Positions 9,904 to 22,544 of a DNA stretch of 64,000 nucleotides are shown in pieces. The notes below the pieces were generated by a model. The model did not search any database. It worked only from the letters and a program-made list of their open reading frames with translations, and had not been told where the DNA came from. Both the position numbers and the translations under genes were made by a program. Positions within the stretch are counted from its first letter, which is position 1. The number at the start of each line of letters is the position of its first letter. The DNA is from Microbotryum silenes-acaulis (Eukaryota; Basidiomycota; Microbotryomycetes; Microbotryales; Microbotryaceae), in the NCBI GenBank assembly GCA_003665825.1, contig QPFY01000005.1, positions 372,001 to 436,000 on the forward strand. The letters are read 5' to 3'.

Positions 9904-12872
9904 ATGTCGACCGCCAAGACATTGCGTGACTTCCAAGTCCAGGCGTTGACCTCTTTACTCTCGCTCAACAATCCATCGACAGCGAACCAAGCCTCGAGCA
10001 GCGCAGGAGGAGTTGGGGGTGCTGGCGGGGCAGCAGGCGCGGTCGTGGCCGGGTCGGGGGTGGTGCCAACGTGGAAGGTGTTGGTGATGGACAAGGTTGC
10101 GCAGGATATCGTCGCCACCAGTCTGAGGGTACAGGATCTCAGGGAACAGGGCGTGACGCTGCACATGTAGGTTGGGCACACACCTTCCGCCACGCGCCGT
10201 TCGGTGATAGGTGCTGGCTGGCGGGCTCGCTCTCACGTGTCACCCATGGCCACCGACACCATCCACACCGTACGGCGCGCCCTTTACGCACTCAACTCGA
10301 CGCGAGGTCAGCTCGTACATGTTAATCCTGGGCCACTGGGGTGGCGGCTCGATGTTGTCAATGGGTCGTATATGGAAACCGAGTGGCCAATAGGATCACT
10401 GCCTCGTCGAGTGATTGACACGCGTCCAGTCAACCGGCGCTACCGGAATACATACAGCAAACCCTGGAGAAAGTATGAACTGATCGACTTGTACTCTGTA
10501 CACAGGCAACTGCATGCCGAACGACCAGCACTCACGGACGTACCTGCCATCTACTTTGTCGCACCGACGCAGGCCAACATCCGCCGGATCGCACTCGACC
10601 TGCAAAAGGGACTGTACGCCTCGACCTATGTCAACTTTACTAGTGCACTTTCGCGGCCGCTGTTGGAAGAGTTTGCCGAGACTGTGGCAAGGGATGGAAC
10701 GGTGGAGAATGTCGAGCAGGTAGGTTCTGCTAGCGCGACCGAGTGTTGCATCCGCTGCGCCGACCTCACCATTCTGTGATTGGTCGCGCAGATCTACGAC
10801 CAACACCTCGATTACCTTGTCCTCTCTCCGAATCTCTTCTCTCTTGCCCCGTCTCTCGCCACCCCCACCTCGGCTTCGGCCTCGCTTGCGGCTCCCATGG
10901 TCGACTCGTCCCTCGAGAGGAGCACCTACGAAAAGCTCAATGACCCGAAAGCGGCGGAAACCGATATCGAAGAGGTCACCGATCGAATTGCGCGAGGTCT
11001 TTTCTCCGTGCTCGCCACAATGGGTGCGTATTCACTCTGTATTTAAAGAACTTCCATGGTACAAAATCGCTCATACATCCGTGATCATGTAGGTCAATTG
11101 CCGATCATTCGAGCACCGAGGGGAAATGCCGCCGAGATGATTGCACGCAAGTTGGACGCTCGGTTGCGAGATCACGTTGCAGGTGCTCGAGGTGGGAACG
11201 CCTTCTCGGGAGCAACGGGTGCAGGTGAAGGATTTTTCGGGCGGCCACGTGAGTTGCGCGACGGTTCAAAAAAGGTCAGGCTTTGCGCTGCTTGAGCTGA
11301 TCGTCGTCTTGTTCGGCCCGCAGTTCTCGTGCTCATGGACCGAAACGTCGACCTCGTTCCCATGCTGTCTCATTCATGGACGTACCAAGCCCTCGTCAAC
11401 GATGTGCTAGGCATGCGACTCAACCGCGTCTCGGTCGAAGCACCCGAATCCGGACGACTACAAAAGAAGCTCTACGACCTCGATGCCAAGGACTTTTTCT
11501 GGGCCAAGAACGCCGCCAGTCCTTTCCCTCAGGTCGCGGAGGAGATTGATCTGCAACTGAACAAGTAGGTTAATTCCCGGACCCTGTGTTGGGATTCAGT
11601 GGGGAAGAAGTGACTACTGACGATCCAACCGCGGCGCACGAATCTACAGATACAAAGCCGACACGAGTGACATCACACGATCCACGGGCGTCGGAGATAT
11701 CAATGACCTTTCACAATTGTAGGTTGTCCTTCTCCTGGCGACACTAGTAATGCATCTTGCGGTCCGCTAACGTGAGGGTTATCGATCACAGGGACCTCTC
11801 CTCCAACGCGGCCAACCTTAAAGCCGCCATCACCGCCTTACCCGAGCTCACGGCTCGAAAACACACGCTCGACACACACATGAACATCGCCACGGCTTTG
11901 TTGCAGGGCATTAAGTCGCGAGGCTTGGACACGCTGTTCCAGATGGAGGAGAGCATCACTAAACAGGTAGGCCACGAATCGCGTAGCCCTTGCCCGGTGG
12001 TCCTCCTCGTACTAATCGGCTTTTACAACCCCTTTCTGACTACAGACAAAAGCCCAGATCCTCGAGGCGATCCGTGATCCGACAAAGGAAAACCCGGAGG
12101 ACAAGCTGCGTTTGTTGTTGTGCTTCTACTTCTCGGCACCGGACAAGGCCGTCACGAAGGACGATCTGGCAGAGTACGAGCGAGCGCTGGCTCAGACGGG
12201 CGTAGATATGGGGCCGTGGGAATACGCGAAAAAGTCAGTCACGGTGCCTTAAATCTCGGCGATACAATTCTTGATAGCTCAAAGTAATTCTTCTGCCGCA
12301 GATTGCGCGATGTGATGCGCATGTCCAACCTCGGTGCGACCCCCGCTGCTCCCACGACAATGACCTCCGGCGGTGACCTGATGCGAGGCTTCTCGTCCCT
12401 CTCGAACCGACTGACCGATCGTCTTCGAGACGGTGGGATCGGTGGCGTCGGACTCGAAAACCTCATCTCGGGCGTAAAGAACTTCCTTCCCGCGAAGAAG
12501 GACTTCCCCGTCACTCGACTTGTCGAAGCGTTGATGGACCCACCTTCGGCTTCGACGCAGGCGTTGCAGGATACGGACGATTACCTCTTGTTCGATCCTC
12601 GTGCTGGGAGAGGGGCCAGACCTGGTGGAGCGTCAGCAGGGAGGGGACGTCAACCTTTCGGCGACGCGATCGTCTTCGTCGTTGGTGGAGGATCGTACGT
12701 TGAATATACGAACTTGACGGAATATGCGGCACGTTCAGCTCCTCCCGCTCCGGGGGGTGGAGCAATGGACAAGATGGGCGCACCGACAAGGAAGATCACG
12801 TACGGCGCGACCGAAATTGTGAACGCGTCCGAATTCTTGAAGAGTTTAGGTAATCTTGCTAGAGCCGGGTAG
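9904..12872 (+). CDS. SLY1: SM-family protein Sly1 (ER-Golgi SNARE regulator)
   Basis: 702 aa. Sly1 binds syntaxin Sed5/Ufe1 and promotes SNARE assembly in ER-Golgi transport. Nine exons: 9904-10166, 10506-10719, 10792-11023, 11093-11248, 11324-11564, 11650-11718, 11792-11966, 12046-12233, 12302-12872; the phases sum exactly. Diagnostic stretches are [72 protein letters not shown] and, at the end, [17 protein letters not shown] Gly/Ala-rich insert near residues 35-55 sits before the first conserved block. Intron 1 (339 nt) is several times longer than the others (59-85 nt). Confidence 0.96.
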
Positions 12873-13105
12873 ACGAAGAGGGGAACGACAGATGTGAAGT
12901 GACATGCCATCATTCTACTAGTCCTCTCGCGGCTGCCATGAAACAGAATCAACCATCAGGTGGTAAACAAGGTTGGCAAATTGCAGTGCAGACGGACGAT
13001 AAGAGTAAATATAGCAACAAACACGAGTAGAGACGGGGGGTAACATCAAAACCACTAGGAACCAGGAATAGGAGGTATGTGGTAAGGGTAAGGGCTCGAA
13101 ACGAT

Positions 13106-16100
13106 TTAGCCAAGGACGGCTCTTGCGAGGAGGTCGACGTTTTCCTCGTAGCCTGTCGGGGAATGGTCCATGAAGACTGAAGGGAGATGAATATGCCCGC
13201 GGAGGGTCAACTCTGATCCGGCCGGTCTACTTATAACGAAGATGAGGAGACTTACGCGTCTTGCCAAACACGGGTTCGGCGAACCGTTTCTCGACGTTGT
13301 CGACCGCGCGCAGCAGGATGCGGCGTCCTTCGCGTCGAGCGTATTGGCCTGGCCTTGATTCGGAGGAGATGAAGACGGTGTAGTTCTCCACCACAAACAC
13401 ATTGCCTGCGTGGGATGATCGAAGACGCGGCTGTCAGTAAAGCGAAGAGAACCAATTGCTCCATTCGGAAACTCACCGGGCGGATATAACTTGTCATTAT
13501 CGTTATCAGCGCGCAACGTGCGCATGACGGACCACAAGTAATCATTGACGACTACATCTTCAGGGTTCTCCGACTCTTGCAACAACGTCGGATCACAATA
13601 CGCCGGATCAAGGGCGCGGTTCTTGCCCCTGCCCGCACTGATCTCCGCTTTGGTCAGAGCAACCAAGCGGGCTTCGTCCGAGACGTCGTGCAGCGAAGGG
13701 ATCTCTTTCTCCGACCCACCCGGTAAGCCTCGGTAAAGTCGTTCCGACGTCGCGAGTGCGATTTTGCGTTGGTAAATCCCACACACTCGACCTATGATCT
13801 CGCGCGTCGTCCCTGTCCCTCCATCTTCATGCAAGTTCATCGCCATCGTCTTCAAGTCACGCAAGGTACCGATCGAGAGCGTCGGGACTACATCGTTGTT
13901 GTGCGTGGTTGAGGTGACCAAACCTTGGCAATAGCGACCCAAGTCGGGGGAGGCGACGCAAGGGGGGCCAAAGACGTAACAATGGATCGGTCGACCGGCG
14001 GGAAGACCTGAAGCATACGACGTGACGAAGGGCGTATGAATCGGAGGGTGGCGACCGATGTCGACGGGGCGGCGATTGCGCTCGAAGACGGTCGAGGGTG
14101 TGGACCACAACAACGAGAGGAGGGATGACACGCCACCACCGAGACTGTGACCATCACGCAATATCTCAGCAGCAGTTTCCAAGACCCTGAAACTGTAGTG
14201 CGGCTCACCTGTGGCCGGTAAGTACCAAGCCGTAAGAAGGATACTGCTCAAGCGCCTCCTTGATCGTCTTGTGCACCAACCCACGCTGCAATCGCGTCGC
14301 AGCGTGCCACATCCCCGCATGTACTTGATACAAGGCCATGGGATCGCCATCGGGAACATGTATCTGCTCATAAGAGCACACAAGATCGACGAGCACGTCG
14401 GACAGGCCGAGCGATCCGCGACAACTGAGCACGATCGCCTTCATCTCGTGATCGACGGCGAGGTAGGTAACGATGGGCGAGATCCGGTGGTTGTCAAAGA
14501 TGCCACCGCCAGGTGTTGTATACGAGTCAAGCAAGATATCATCGACGGGGATGCCAACATGGTGCGCAAAGGCATGACTGTTGGCATGGCTTTTAGTATT
14601 GGGGAACGAAAAGTCGAGACCGCGGGATTTGCCGAGCCCAAGAATGCGCAAGAAGGCTTGCCCGTACGCAGCTGACGAGTATCGCATGAAGCGTTGCAAG
14701 TTCGCGACGAGGTGTTGGCGAGGAAAATTTGACGCCTTGGGTTCAGGTTCCTCCATCGGCGTCGCTTGCGAGTGCTTGCACGTCGTGACGATTGAGACCA
14801 TCGATTCGGCGCGTCGCAGCTTGGGGACGGGGGCTGAGCTGGTCGAGATTTGAGTCGGCATCTGAGCCCCTGTCAGGTTCAGAGGCTCGAGAGGGGCTTT
14901 CGAACCTCTCCGCGAGGTGATAGCCAGATCCGAGATCGATGGCCTCCTAGACGACGCAAAGGAAGCAGTAGGAGACCTCGTGTCGTTGATTTGAGCCAAA
15001 GGTGTCATGCCAGACATCCTAGGCGGTGTCGACGGCAGTCTCGACACTTGCTCGGTAGACCCGGCAGAGTTCGTCGACTCCCTCGACACCGTTTGGGAGC
15101 TCCGACTTGACACGGACGGGGACGACGAAGAGACGTTCTCGACCGAGGGGTTGCGCTTGAGCGCCTTCCCTAACGCCTTCAATATCCGACCAGGGCTCTT
15201 GCGACTCGCAGCAGAATCAGGCGAACAGGGCTCCTCGATCTCGCTGCTCACCGCAATACGTCTTGGACGAGGTGTGCTCTCACCCGACGACGGAGTCGAT
15301 GTCGAGGTTGTCGTGACCGTCTCGTTGCGATCGACTCGACGAAAGGTACGTTTACGTTGCGTGAACTTGCTCGTCATCGTTCGGAACACGACTTGTAGTT
15401 TGGCGTTACGAGAGCCCTCCCCCGAGGGACCGGCCGCGACCGATTCCTCGGGCCCAAAGACATCGTCGGGCTGCTGCTTGGGTGACTGTTTGCCGACGTC
15501 GACCCACTCATCACTCGAGTTACCAGGACTGGGATCTCCCGCGTCGTCCATGGATACATCACCTTCCTCGACGTCCGAAGCCTGCGGCACGGCGATCTGA
15601 AAGATTGAAGACAAGGGTCGTGTACGCGGTGCGGTGCTCTTCGAGAGCGTACGGGTAGAGTAGCCGTCCCCTCCCATCGTCGACGCAGTCGCCCTGACGG
15701 TCGTCGTAGTGGTCGTCGTCGTCTCGGTCACTTCAACCTCATAGTGCGACCCCATAGAAGAGGTGACGATCGTCTTGCCCGCGGCGGAATGCTTCAACTC
15801 CTCGAGCGCCGCACTAACCTCGGGCGGCAACTTGACGAGGGCATCGTCTGCATGAACTTGATCTGACCCAAACGCCATCTGATCCTGATCGAGACCACAC
15901 AACTCGTTCAACTCCTCGACGATCTCCGTCTCCTCTTCCCTCTCTTCCCTCTCGTTCCGCTGCACATCGATCTCCTCGTAACCAATAGATTTGGTCCGAC
16001 TTCTCATCAACCTCGGACTAGTCGACCCGAGCAGACTACCGTGCGGGTCCCGTCTAAACTCTTGAGCCACGAGCTCGATACTCGAAGCCCTCGATCGTCG

Positions 16101-17268
16101 ATGTTCGCGGACGTAGTGATCCTCCAACGCGGGTGCCGAGGAAGGCTCGTCGGCAGACCCTTGCGTTGTTGTAGGAAAGGGAACGTACCCCGTGATCGTT
16201 TCTTCACCTTCGGCAACGACGGTGCAATCGTACACGACGCGCATCCTCATCTCCTTGGCCGTGCGCTTGCTCGTGGCGGCCTGTTCAAACCGGACGAAAC
16301 GAAACATGAATACCACAGAAAACAATGTACGCAACAGATGGATTCACATGTTAGACTCACTTGTAAACACACAAAAGCTGTCAGCGTCTTGGTCAACAAT
16401 GTCAAAGTCGAGATGACCCCATCATCAATGATCTTGAAATTCGGATCCTCCGCCATCTCCGTCCTCACGAGCGCAATGATGGCCGACAAAGCTCGCGACG
16501 TCTCGCCTGAACCAAGAAGGGAATCGAGCATGCGGACTGATTCTTCGGCGGTCGCGAACGCGAGCGAAATCGTTGACATGGTTAGGGAGAGGCCGGCGAG
16601 GGAGAAGAGCTCGGCTAGGGTGAAGGTGTGGTTGATCTGTGCGCGAAAGGGGGTGCAAGCTGAGTACGATGACGAGTTGCATAACGTTCATCGACGATAC
16701 TGACAACATAAATTCCGAGATTTGTATATCGATCGAGTAGGCCGAGAGAGAGACCGAGATCCCGTTCCCCCTGAGCATTCCTGCCATCCCAATCGAGACC
16801 CTTGGCGACATAGTGCAACGTCCTCGCGCTCGCAACAGCACTAATCAGAGCCCTCCTCGTCAATCCCAGGCCCGCCGTGGTCCCCTGTCGAATACTCTCA
16901 AGGATTGCCTCGATGAACAGAGCGGCCGAACGGATCGATACCCTCGAACAGACCGAGATGGCCGAGATGAGATGCGCGAGAGAACTCGGTAGCAAGGTCG
17001 GACCGTGGGTTAGTCGAGCCAAGATTTCAGACTGGATGAGCAACGAAGGCGGGGCATCGAGGGGAAGATTATCCATCGCTGCTGAGACGGATCTTCTCCT
17101 GCTTCCTGTCATGATTGAATTAGATGATGAGGAAGAAGATGAGAAAGGACAAGGGCCGAGCGCATTGGCGGCGGTCATGGCGAACGAATCGGTCCGAGTG
17201 CGCGGGGTCGAACTAGGGGTCGGATCGCCCGTGGTTGCGTCGGCGCTGCTCAAGCTGCTCGGGAACAT
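13106..17268 (-). CDS. sn1-specific diacylglycerol lipase-like protein (lipase class 3)
   Basis: 1266 aa in six exons: 17268-16705, 16636-16361, 16280-14209, 14144-13477, 13405-13256, 13176-13106. The lipase domain occupies about residues 850-1266. It has LSCRGSLGLSDVLVDLV, the nucleophile elbow GHSLGGG with Ser971 split across an intron, the acid region HNNDVVPTLS, and a terminal MDHSPTGYEENV carrying the likely catalytic His1248. Residues 1-280 are largely helical with hydrophobic stretches. Residues 280-800 (exon 3) are Ser/Thr/Pro-rich and probably disordered, like the insert of fungal DAG-lipase homologues. It should release 2-acylglycerol or fatty acid from diacylglycerol at membranes. 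Substrate is inferred from family only. The 3' end converges with SLY1, 233 bp away. Confidence 0.88.
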
Positions 17269-18437
17269 GACGGAGCTGGAGCCTTCACGCGCGTGTTCGC
17301 GATCGACCGGGGGTGTGAAGTAGATGAATAAGGTGGAGTGAGGTGTGGGGCGTAATCTTGTCAGTCTTGAACACTCCCGATGCTGCGCCCCGTGGCGTCA
17401 AGTTGTGGACGCGGTCCACGGTTCAGTACGTTCCGTCGCCGCGGCGGCGGCTCCTCGTGATCTCGTCGCGTCGAGGCGAAGCGAAACGGAGCGTCGGGCG
17501 TCTGAGGCGAGGCTTGCAAATGACGAAGACGTGGCGAGTCGACGACGAAGTGGGCCCTTACTGTGGTTCAATAGGTGACCTAAGACCGGTAACGGTGCAT
17601 GAAGGATGGACCCTTCCACCCCAACGGCGAGGGTCAGGCACCAAAAAGTCACACGTCGACCCCACAGTCGAGAGGAGTGGCCGACGACGCCTGTTTCACG
17701 CGCCTTCGCTCCACAATCGTCGGCGGCCGAGGCCCGAGCTGCCGAGGAATCTAGTGCGATAAGCGCGACGCGGGCAAGACCCAACCGATGCACCGAGAGA
17801 CGATGACCAGAAAAACGGAGAAATTTTGTCTAGCTTGAATACAAGCAAAATGTGTAGAACGGACGCTCAAAAGAGAGGAAGCACGAACTTGATTCGGGTC
17901 GATCGAGCGAGCTTTGCAGGCGGCGGGGCCCAGCCAATTCATGCTCTGGGAGGCGCCTGGACCCAGCTCTCGCGACTGCCGCGTTCCCACAACGTTTATC
18001 CATTGCAGATCCAGAGCACACACCGTGGGGTCAAGCCCGATAGCCATCGGATCCGAGGGAGAGTTTCGACACGTGTTAGGTTGTATAGTCGTACTGCTTC
18101 CCCCCGATTCTACTTTGTCTTGCCCCCGTCACCTTTTGACCATCGTGGTACCAAGCCAGGAATTTTCGATTCCGACATGCCCTCCGAGAAGTGCTTGCCC
18201 CGAGATGATTGATTGTTCATCATGGCATTGACCAAGTACATGGGCGTCGAAATTGAAGCAGTCCCTTTGATTGAGCTGTGAAGACATCCGTATGATCCTA
18301 TCCAGCGCCGACCCAGCGCCGACCCAGCGCAGGAATTCCTCACACCGATGCTCGCGAGAGGTCTGTGCTGCGGACATGATGATCCGTACGAGACCGGAAT
18401 GACACGACGTCGCCGCAGTCATCCGCAAGATTCCCCA
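17269..18437. other. Intergenic region with short tandem repeat
   Basis: 1.17 kb between the lipase start and the decarboxylase stop, both on the minus strand. Open frames here start at non-ATG codons or lack any motif. It contains the lipase promoter and a small 11-bp tandem repeat at 18302-18330. Confidence 0.5.
18302..18330. repeat. Tandem repeat, 11-bp unit, 2.6 copies
   Basis: The unit ccagcgccgac is repeated exactly twice and then partly. It lies about 100 bp beyond the stop codon of the decarboxylase gene. Confidence 0.85.
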
Positions 18438-19510
18438 TCACTGCGTTGTTCGTTCCTTGAGGTTATACTTTTCTTGTACGAGACGGACGATATCGCTCCA
18501 CTCAAACATCGCCCCCACACCTGGTGCATTTCCGCTCCTTTGGGTCAGCAACTCAGAAAGCTGCTCGATCGAGAAAGCGGATCCGAACTCACCGACGTCA
18601 CCGCATGCCAAAGTCTTTGCTATCGGACCATGGACTGTGTAGCTGAGCTCGTCTTTGACGAATCGGAGCTGTCTTGCCGTGAGTGGGTGGGAGTGCATCT
18701 GGGTGTTCATGGCCGGGAAGAGGAGCACGGGGACGAAAGTGGGGAGGGCTCGGAGGACAGAAGTCTGCGAGAATCGCGAAGTAACCACATTCAGGTATTT
18801 GAGCTTCCAGATGATATGCAAACCATTTGTGTGAGTTTTGGTAACTCACTAGGGTGTTGTCACAAATCCCATGATTTATCTTGGCGAGTGTGTTGGCCGA
18901 GCAAGGAGCGATGAGCACCACATCGGCCCATCTCCGGAGCTGGAGGTAGGGGCGGACGATCGCAGAACCGATAGGAGTCAGTACATGACTCTATAGGCGT
19001 CGTGAAGTGTCTCGCACCTCTATATGCAGTACCGGATCGCCCATCTTGGTCCAAGCCTGCGTGCAAAGCCAGTGATTGCCGACGTCGGCGCTGGAAGCAA
19101 GCACGTGACTTTGGCCGGAACTGACCTTCCATTCCTCGACATCGGTCCAGACCTTGACGCGACCTGCGTGCTCTCTTTCGAGCGCAGCCTTGTCAAAGAA
19201 GTGCAAAGAAGATGCTGTTGCGACGACTTGCACCTCGACTTGATCGTACTGCACGTGATTCAGCTCGCACCGGATCAGCCTCAGTCGAGCCTGCACCGCT
19301 CAGCTGCACAGGTGCGCTGACCTTGAGAAGCTTGCCAACAATCAAAGGAGCCTTTATGCTAGCTACACTACCACTGACGGCCAGGAGGACATGCAAGCTG
19401 CGTTGCGGGTAGTGTCCCGGGTCGTTGTCGGTGTCGCCGCGTGTGCCGAGACCGTAAGGTTGCAGTCGAGCGATCTCGTCCTGCAGCGAGGGGCGGGCAG
19501 TACTGGTCAT
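18438..19510 (-). CDS. PPCDC: Phosphopantothenoylcysteine decarboxylase (HFCD flavoprotein)
   Basis: 255 aa. Decarboxylates 4'-phosphopantothenoylcysteine in coenzyme A synthesis. Exons: 19510-19322, 19248-19126, 19056-19018 (39 nt), 18939-18850, 18764-18438. Motifs: LLAVSGSVASIKAP (flavin binding), ATASSLHFF with the catalytic His79, WADVVLIAPCSANTLAKI, FPAMNTQM (PxMN, residues 164-167), and LACGDVGEFG with the active-site Cys201. All catalytic residues are present. It is a short single-domain form without the acidic tail of yeast Sis2/Vhs3. The ATG at 19510 is the first in frame. An out-of-frame ATG at 19596 would begin a short upstream ORF if transcribed. Confidence 0.92.
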
Positions 19511-19785
19511 GCTGGAGGTGACGAGGTTGCGAAACGAACAGAAAATTTGATTCGGAGAGAGCGCACGAATAGGATCAAGGCGAGTGTGGGGCACATTTAG
19601 CGAGAAGCCGAAACAGCAAGAAATAGCTGGGCTGAATTTTTGAGTCGGGTGTCACGCGCGGTCAGTCGTGTTCGTTGACTCTGCCCAGCTCACTCCCAGC
19701 ACCCTACGTGACTTGAGCCCGGTCAGAAATGGGTCAGTCACCTTCGCAGCGAGATATGAAACGTCTGGTCGACTAACACGACATA

Positions 19786-22124
19786 ATGATCCCCTCTACA
19801 GCGTTCAACTTTAGTGGCTTTGGCGGCAACCTCGGAGGCCAGCCAGGTTTGTGCTCGACTCCCGCTCAACATCCGCACCTGCAACACCCTGAACTGACCT
19901 CTTCCCTGCGTTCAGTAGCGTCATCCACTCCAGGCTCCACCTCGAGCCCACTGTTTGGCCAGACCTCATCCTCGATTCCAGCATTCGGCTCGGCCGCACC
20001 TGCCGCGAGTGCACCCACCTTCTCGTTCGGTGCCCCGGCCCTGGCCCCGACACCCGCACCCGGTGCAGCCACAGCAGCTCCGACCTCTCTCTTCGGTGGT
20101 GGAGCTGCTGCTGGAGGGGGAGGGGGGGGAGGGCTCTTTGGTGGCTCCAAGCCTGCCGCAGCCTCAGGAGGAGGTGGCCTCTTTGGCGGCGCATCCGCGG
20201 CCTCGTCCTCGTTCGCTACACCGGCCAAGCCACCCACATTGGGTGCAGCCGGCGGTGGATTCACCTTTGGAGGTGCGGCCAACGCCGCTCAAGGTAGCAC
20301 CACTCCCGCCGGCACACCTGCCCCCTTGTCGTTCGGCGCTCCTGCTCCCGCCGCTGCTTCGAGGACCCCGGCTTCGGCCCCTACCTTCTCCTTCGGCGCA
20401 CCCGCCGCTGCCGCCCCCGCTGCCCCTGCTGGTGGTCTATTTGGAGGAGCAAAGCGAGAAGGTGATGCTGGAGCGGAGCAAGGAGCCAAGAAGCCCTCCT
20501 TTGGTGGATTCGGTGCCTCGGCAGCTCCGGCCGTGGCCACGACGACGACGGCTGCACCGGCTGCCCCTTCGCTGTTTAGTGGCTTTGGTGCTGCATCGTC
20601 TACCGCAACGACGTCTGCGTCTACTCCTGCAGCTTCTTCGGCCGCTCCTGCTCCCGTGGGGGGAACGGCGCCCTCTTTTAGAGCAGCGCCGACATCGACC
20701 CCTCTTTCGTTCGGAGCACCCGCCGCCCCGTCTGCCCCATCCTCGGGTGCTGCCACACCTACCGCCCCCGCCACGACCTCAGCACCTTTGTCCCTCTTTG
20801 GTCAACCGGCAGCATCCGCAGCTTCCAGTGCGGCACCTGTGTCGGCGAAACCGGCTGCAGCAGCGGCTCCTTTGAACCTCTTCGGCTCGGCACCCAAACC
20901 CACCGCGACACCTGCTGCGAGTGGGGCCTCAACTTTGTTCGCTGCTCCTGCTGCGGCATCGACGGCACCAGGTCAGTTCCAATCTCTCAAGATGTGCTTA
21001 ACTTGCGACTGACGATCATATTGTCTTCATCAACAGCAGCTGCGACAACGAGTGCGTCGACTCTTTCGTTTGGAGCTCCGGCTGCGAGTACGACACCCGG
21101 AGCGACAGGCGCTGCCACTTCCACAGCTCCCACTACCTTATCGTTTGGCACCAAACCCGCCACTCCAGCCGCGACGCCTCCTGCAACCTCCGCCCCAACT
21201 CTGTCACTCGCCAAACCCGCCGACGCCTCCTCGGCTCTGACGACTTCGACGGCGAGTGCTCCGGTCCCTTCGATGTTGCGCGGCAAGACGCTCGATGAGA
21301 TTGTGAATGGGTGGACGAACGAATTGGAAGAGAGGACCAGGGAATTTGGAGATTTGGCGGGGGAGGTGAGAGAGTGGGATCGCGTGTTGAGGGAGAATGG
21401 AGAGCAGGTGAGAGCGGCTTGACTCTGCTTCTGACCCGATGACGGTGCTGATCACTTGTGTGCGATGATGCAGATCTCGAACTTGTACACGTCGATCCTA
21501 CCTCTCTCACCGCTCCAATCGCAAATTACTACCTCGCTCGACTATGTCGAATCGCAACAAAAGGACCTCGCAGCCCTCTTGGACTCCTACGAATCCCAAG
21601 TCGGCGAACTCGTCGAACAATCCACCACCGCATCAGGATGGAGAGGTTCGAACGGAGCAGGCGGAGGAGGCCAAGCGGAGAAGGAACGTGAACGCGCTTA
21701 CTCGCTCGCGACGAACCTCTCCAATTCACTCGATACGACTTCGACGTCGTTGACGTCGTTGATCCAGACTCTTAATGCGTTGTCGCCTTCGACGATGTCG
21801 CAGGCTAATCGATTGGGTACGAATAATGGGGAGGAAGACCCTTTGGCGCAGATTGCTGCCATCCTGAACGCGCATTTGGGGTCGTTGAAATGGATCGAGG
21901 GTACGACGGAGGGGTTGAAGAAGAACGTCGCTGAATTGGAAGGTAGGGTGGGCGAAGTTGGGGCTAGGATGGGATCGGGGAGCAAGAGGGAGCCGAATGG
22001 AGCGTCGGTGGCACCGAGTTCGTTGCTGAGGAATATGACGCCGAGTCGATTGGCGTTGGGGTCGTCGACTGCGACGAGCGCGAGGGTCGGAAGTCCGTTT
22101 GGCGCGTCGAGTGTTAGGAGGTAG
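19786..22124 (+). CDS. NSP1: FG-repeat nucleoporin Nsp1 (Nup62)
   Basis: 712 aa. A central-channel nucleoporin that forms the Nsp1-Nup57-Nup49 trimer and also binds Nup82-Nup159. Exons: 19786-19846, 19916-20971, 21037-21407, 21474-22124. Residues 1-470 are a low-complexity Ala/Thr/Pro/Ser sequence with scattered FG, SLFG, SFGAP and FSFG repeats. The Nsp1_C coiled-coil domain follows: KTLDEIVNGWTNELEERT, then ISNLYTSI and the heptad-rich ALLDSYESQVGELVEQ, then DPLAQIAAILNAHL. Intron 1 is 69 nt, in frame and without a stop. Several long open frames on both strands here are shadows of the repeat composition. Confidence 0.95.
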
Positions 22125-22544
22125 TTTTTTGACGGAGTGCTTTGTATCCATTTGAGTTCGAACATTCTTCATTTCTCGAGGTGTGGTGATAGTAATTGAT
22201 GATGTCAAATATGAATCCTCACTTCGGCTACTCAATACTGGGCTCAGCTCAGCTCGGCGATACACTGATCTTGCCCAAGCTTCGCAACTCTTTGCCGATC
22301 CGGTTCGTGGGCTCTCCACTCCCCCCCCCCCCCACTACCACCATTCCCTGCCCAGGCTCTACCACCACTCGGGCCCAAGTACGACAGCTCTCTCATCGAC
22401 TTAAGTGGGCGTCAAAGTACCTCTCAGATCGTCTGTACGGCCTTGAGACAAGCTTCCACGACCACCTGAGGCACAGCTGAGCACCACATTGCTCGGCTCG
22501 GGCATCGGTTACGAGCTGCTCCTTTGGGGGTGATCGAATCCGTC
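22125..22544. other. Intergenic region with a C13 tract
   Basis: It separates NSP1 from the UPS gene. It carries a run of 13 C at 22321-22333. No gene is supported. Confidence 0.5.

Noticed and set aside
17343..17762. 139-aa plus-strand open frame upstream of the lipase gene
   Set aside because: Begins at GTG, Arg-rich composition typical of noncoding GC-rich DNA, no motif.
19955..20875. Long Pro/Arg/Leu-rich open frames on both strands over NSP1
   Set aside because: Shadow frames of the repetitive Ala/Thr/Pro-coding sequence of the FG region.
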